From Vibrio sp. 99-70-13A1 (GTDB lineage Bacteria > Pseudomonadota > Gammaproteobacteria > Enterobacterales > Vibrionaceae), in assembly GCF_013114625.1 (NCBI RefSeq), contig NZ_VTXD01000018.1, positions 16,926 through 80,925 of the forward strand: DNA of 64,000 nucleotides. Reading direction: 5' to 3'. This document shows, piece by piece, positions 61,207 to 64,000 of the stretch. The position numbers were made by a program, and so were the translations under genes. Below the pieces are notes generated by a model, which had not been told where the DNA came from, searched no databases, and worked only from the letters and a program-made list of their open reading frames with translations. Every line of letters begins with the position of its first letter. The first letter of the stretch is position 1.

Positions 61207-64000
61207 ATGGATTTAGATTTGGCAAGGACTAGCGTTAAACTAAATAGCACCAAGCTTAAGGATTATAGGCTTGGTCTAGGCTGTAGTCAGGCTCAGCTAT
61301 GCAGGCGGTTTGAAGAGAAAAATATTCGCATCTCCATCGCCTCAATTAAAAGAATTGAAGGAGGCGCAGCGGTCTCATTTAGAGTAGCTCGTGAGGTTGC
61401 CGATTTTTATGGTGTATTATTGGGATCGATCCTTGCGGATGATGAGGTTCCGCTCGTTCATTTGAAACGAGAAAATAACCATTTTCAAACGTGCCTAGTT
61501 TGCGTTAATTTCAATGATAAAAGAGTAAAAAGTAACTATTTGATTGATGAATTAAGGAAGATAACTTCAAATATTATTTCACATTCAAATGCGAACATAT
61601 TATTTAGATGTGAACGCACTAATTTACATAATGTAATCTACCTAATAAGTCAGCTAATTCGTTTAAAACAGGGGAAATCAAAGTTTGACGATATTGGTTA
61701 TTCCATCATTGCAATTAAAGAATCTATAAATCAAGACAACGCGATTTTAACAGTTAATGATAGAGATCTGTGCGAACTATCGTTTATGCGGTATAAAGTT
61801 ATCAATAAACAAATTCTGGTTGATAAAGAGCTTTATCATTACGTATTCCGATATTTTGATATAGAAGCCTTCAGCAGCCAATCTGTGATAGGTAAAGAGT
61901 ACTTTTCTGTCTGCCTTTATGATAATCAGGTTTATGTAGCTGATACTCGATACTTCAAACACTGCCAATCAATCGTGCAAGACAATATAAATAGCGTGAA
62001 CAAGAAGACATTCATTTCTGTTACTGGCTCGTCTGGCATGGGAAAGTCACACTGGATTCGTTATTTTGCGTCACTTTATAGCCAAAAAATTAGCGTATCT
62101 TCTGTATATATGGTGATCCCTAGCCCTGATAATGAATCGTCTCTGATTCCAAGAACTGCATTATTCCTTTGTACATGCCTTCACCTAAATTTAAATTCAA
62201 CTATTGATGATATACAACGTAGGATCGCTGAGCGCTCTGTTGATTTCGACAATATCTCAAACTATAACGCTGCAGCTCGCATAAGAGAATTACTCGTAAA
62301 TAAAGAAAAAACAAATAAGTCATATTTTTATCAAGATGTAGAAATAATCAAAGCAATAATTGACAATTCCAAAGCCAAGGTTTTTATATTTGATGGAACC
62401 TTCAGTATGTACGCCTACTACACTAAGGTGTTTGCTCTTGCATTTAATAAATCAAAATATCTAAAATGCATCATTACTTCTTCAATAAATGATTTAAAAA
62501 ACGCTTTTGAACTAAAAAACATTGAACCTGTTCATTTCCCCGTACCAAAATTATGCCATGATGACTTAAGAAAATTAGTGAGGTCATGGTCTAATAATAC
62601 AATCCCATCATTGAAAATAAATGAAATTATATTTAACTCAAATGAAAACCTCCATATCTTAAGACAAATTGTTCTAGAGTCCATAGACGACACTAAACTT
62701 AATTCAAAGGTTATTGAGCTTGCAACTGTCAAATTAAATGAACTTCCAACTGTTGCTTACGATCTTCTTGGTTTATTAGTCGTAGCTTTAGAAGCAAATT
62801 TCGAAAATATATGGGTTCGGATCATTGAGTTGAATAAAAAGGTCACATGGATGCTATGTGAGAGAGGGATATTATATAGAAATGACCATGAGTCCTATTC
62901 TATTTCTCATGAAAGCTACCTTCAAGCATTTAAGGTATCTACATCTCATAAAGTTATGGTGTCTTATATCCAACAAACAATGGATCTAATGAAAAACTCA
63001 AAAAAATTTGATCCTCTCTATATATTAAGAAGTGAAAACTACTTATATAGCATGATTGGTGAAGATAAGAGACTAATTGATAACATAACAAAAATGTACT
63101 TTAAGCCTACCAATACCACTATTTTTGACAATAGTATTTCTGATTTGAAAAATGGGTTGAAGGTTTCATGTAAGCATAACAGTTTCACTTATCATTCTAT
63201 TTCAAGTTCGGTACAGGTTAGCTGTACCACTACGGCTTTTGGTATTGACTCTCCTATGACCAAAGCTATAGAGCAAAAGCATTCTAGGTTGGTTTCCTAT
63301 ATCAATGAAGAGGTAGATACTGCTTGCATATTTATAAACCTAATCCCTTTACTTAGCTCTTTAGAACTTAACTCATTCGAAAGGGTATTTAAGTCATCCG
63401 ATACTAATCAATTAAATAATAATCAGAAAATAATGCTAAATGCTATCGGCTGCTGTGGGTTCTTACTGAAAGGTGAGATAATAGAAAGTGAGCGATTAGC
63501 TAGAATCGTTTATAAGCAACGTAAGTCTAGTCGCTACATAGACAGTAGGGTTATTGAAGATTCTCGCACCATAAATCATATGATAATTTTGCTATGTAAG
63601 CTTGCTAAAAAAGATCTTAAGGCATCAAAAACCCAATACGATACCATTGAGTTAATTATCCCAACGATTACACTCCCCATAAACAAATGTATATTAATCG
63701 TCGCCCAGCTCTACTATCTTCTTGAAATAGACGCACTAGATATGATTTACGATAAGTCCATGGCCCTATACGATATATCTTCAAAAGACAACATCAATGG
63801 CTTTAAGAGTATCGCTATGACATTTATTGAATGGGAAAGGTCAATAAACAGTGCAAACAGTGCAAACAGTGCAAACAGTGCAAATATTACAAAGTTTATA
63901 AGTTGTTATAATCAAATTATTGCTCATCACCATTTTAACTTCTTTTATCCTATTTTTGTTACTATGCTTAAAAAATTAAATATTTACAGTAATTACAAAC
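61207..64000 (+). CDS. Large HTH-NTPase protein (STAND/AAA type), open at window end
   Basis: An unbroken frame of 931 codons from ATG 61207 that runs past the window edge; its end is not seen. Residues about 13-75 are a Cro/CI-type HTH (LKDYRLGLGCSQAQLCRRFE, RISIASIKRIEGG). Residues about 92-240 look like a worn-out class III nucleotide cyclase fold (opening TCLVCVNFND and ending KQILVDKELYHYVFRYFDIE), without the metal aspartates. The P-loop is GSSGMGKS (274-281) and Walker B is VFIFDG (392-397), then a helical region with an ATPase-lid character (LPTVAYDLLGLLVVAL). The long C-terminal part is helical, perhaps TPR-like. It contains an in-frame repeat (NSA) x4. Codon use is more AT-rich than the rest of the window, a possible sign of transfer. 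The domain order HTH, cyclase-like, NTPase, helical repeats recalls signal-transducing STAND regulators. Function unknown. Confidence 0.75.
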   Translation, partial: MDLDLARTSVKLNSTKLKDYRLGLGCSQAQLCRRFEEKNIRISIASIKRIEGGAAVSFRVAREVADFYGVLLGSILADDEVPLVHLKRENNHFQTCLVCVNFNDKRVKSNYLIDELRKITSNIISHSNANILFRCERTNLHNVIYLISQLIRLKQGKSKFDDIGYSIIAIKESINQDNAILTVNDRDLCELSFMRYKVINKQILVDKELYHYVFRYFDIEAFSSQSVIGKEYFSVCLYDNQVYVADTRYFKHCQSIVQDNINSVNKKTFISVTGSSGMGKSHWIRYFASLYSQKISVSSVYMVIPSPDNESSLIPRTALFLCTCLHLNLNSTIDDIQRRIAERSVDFDNISNYNAAARIRELLVNKEKTNKSYFYQDVEIIKAIIDNSKAKVFIFDGTFSMYAYYTKVFALAFNKSKYLKCIITSSINDLKNAFELKNIEPVHFPVPKLCHDDLRKLVRSWSNNTIPSLKINEIIFNSNENLHILRQIVLESIDDTKLNSKVIELATVKLNELPTVAYDLLGLLVVALEANFENIWVRIIELNKKVTWMLCERGILYRNDHESYSISHESYLQAFKVSTSHKVMVSYIQQTMDLMKNSKKFDPLYILRSENYLYSMIGEDKRLIDNITKMYFKPTNTTIFDNSISDLKNGLKVSCKHNSFTYHSISSSVQVSCTTTAFGIDSPMTKAIEQKHSRLVSYINEEVDTACIFINLIPLLSSLELNSFERVFKSSDTNQLNNNQKIMLNAIGCCGFLLKGEIIESERLARIVYKQRKSSRYIDSRVIEDSRTINHMIILLCKLAKKDLKASKTQYDTIELIIPTITLPINKCILIVAQLYYLLEIDALDMIYDKSMALYDISSKDNINGFKSIAMTFIEWERSINSANSANSANSANITKFISCYNQIIAHHHFNFFYPIFVTMLKKLNIYSNYK
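63847..63882 (+). repeat. Tandem AACAGTGCA nonamers (4 copies) inside a gene
   Basis: Four perfect copies of a 9-base unit in the HTH-NTPase gene encode (Asn-Ser-Ala) x4 at residues 881-892. As the unit is three codons long, gain or loss would keep the frame and change only the length of this linker. Confidence 0.97.

Overview
This window looks like a Vibrionaceae chromosome (Aliivibrio or Vibrio type). The evidence is a visibly AT-rich sequence, a NarQP-napFDABC cluster, an hmp/norR pair, a Qnr-type pentapeptide protein on the chromosome, a PL7 alginate lyase, a SEC-C protein of the PBPRA1643 type, and several cyclic-di-GMP genes. In V. cholerae the nap and hmp/norR loci lie on chromosome II, so this may be a secondary chromosome; that last step is inference. 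No tRNA, rRNA, insertion sequence, integrase or CRISPR array was seen.

Layout. 0.4-8.7 kb: periplasmic binding protein, narP-narQ (minus) and, divergently, napF-D-A-B-C plus a 45-aa membrane peptide, with FNR-like and NarP-like sites between the two units. 8.8-15.5 kb: LysE-type exporter, RhlE-like helicase, a COG0523 GTPase, a TDT/TehA transporter and a CHASE4-PAS sensor with no output domain. 15.7-18.8 kb: nitric-oxide defence, with hmp facing norR and a sigma-54 promoter plus two NorR-type boxes between them. 19-25.6 kb: glutaredoxin, OmpA-like lipoprotein, DsbA-like lipoprotein, FKBP, a catalytically dead M16-like protein, then a TetR regulator with a reductase and a GST that carry matching operators. 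25.8-34 kb: RluA enzyme, MipA/OmpV porin-like protein, YkgJ, VOC protein, BCCT transporter and a chemoreceptor. 34.3-41.7 kb: SEC-C protein, GAF-GGDEF, HD-GYP, alginate lyase and an unusual lipoprotein.

41.8-48.8 kb: an ABC-F ATPase whose 5' leader carries a 26-codon ORF with an excellent Shine-Dalgarno and four mutually exclusive RNA pairings. This is the layout of drug-inducible translational attenuators of the ermC kind and is the most striking regulatory element in the window. 46.5-52.6 kb: a zinc-starvation block. zur, a dihydroorotase paralogue, a gamma-carbonic anhydrase and a COG0523 GTPase lie in one run, and an M23 endopeptidase faces an aspartoacylase-like gene; both promoters carry a near-consensus Zur box. 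52.8-58 kb: qnr-like gene, a decayed HAD hydrolase, a LysR regulator facing a second purA, a small exported peptide and an MFS carrier.

58.4-64 kb: a diguanylate cyclase, a DUF1090 protein, and two divergent helix-turn-helix genes. The rightmost (open at the window end, 931 codons visible) joins an HTH, a region that resembles a degenerate nucleotide-cyclase fold, and a P-loop NTPase of STAND/AAA type.

A recurrent oddity is short perfect tandem repeats of 6-9 bp, each with a different unit: five lie between genes (one runs into the end of a gene) and one lies inside the last gene.
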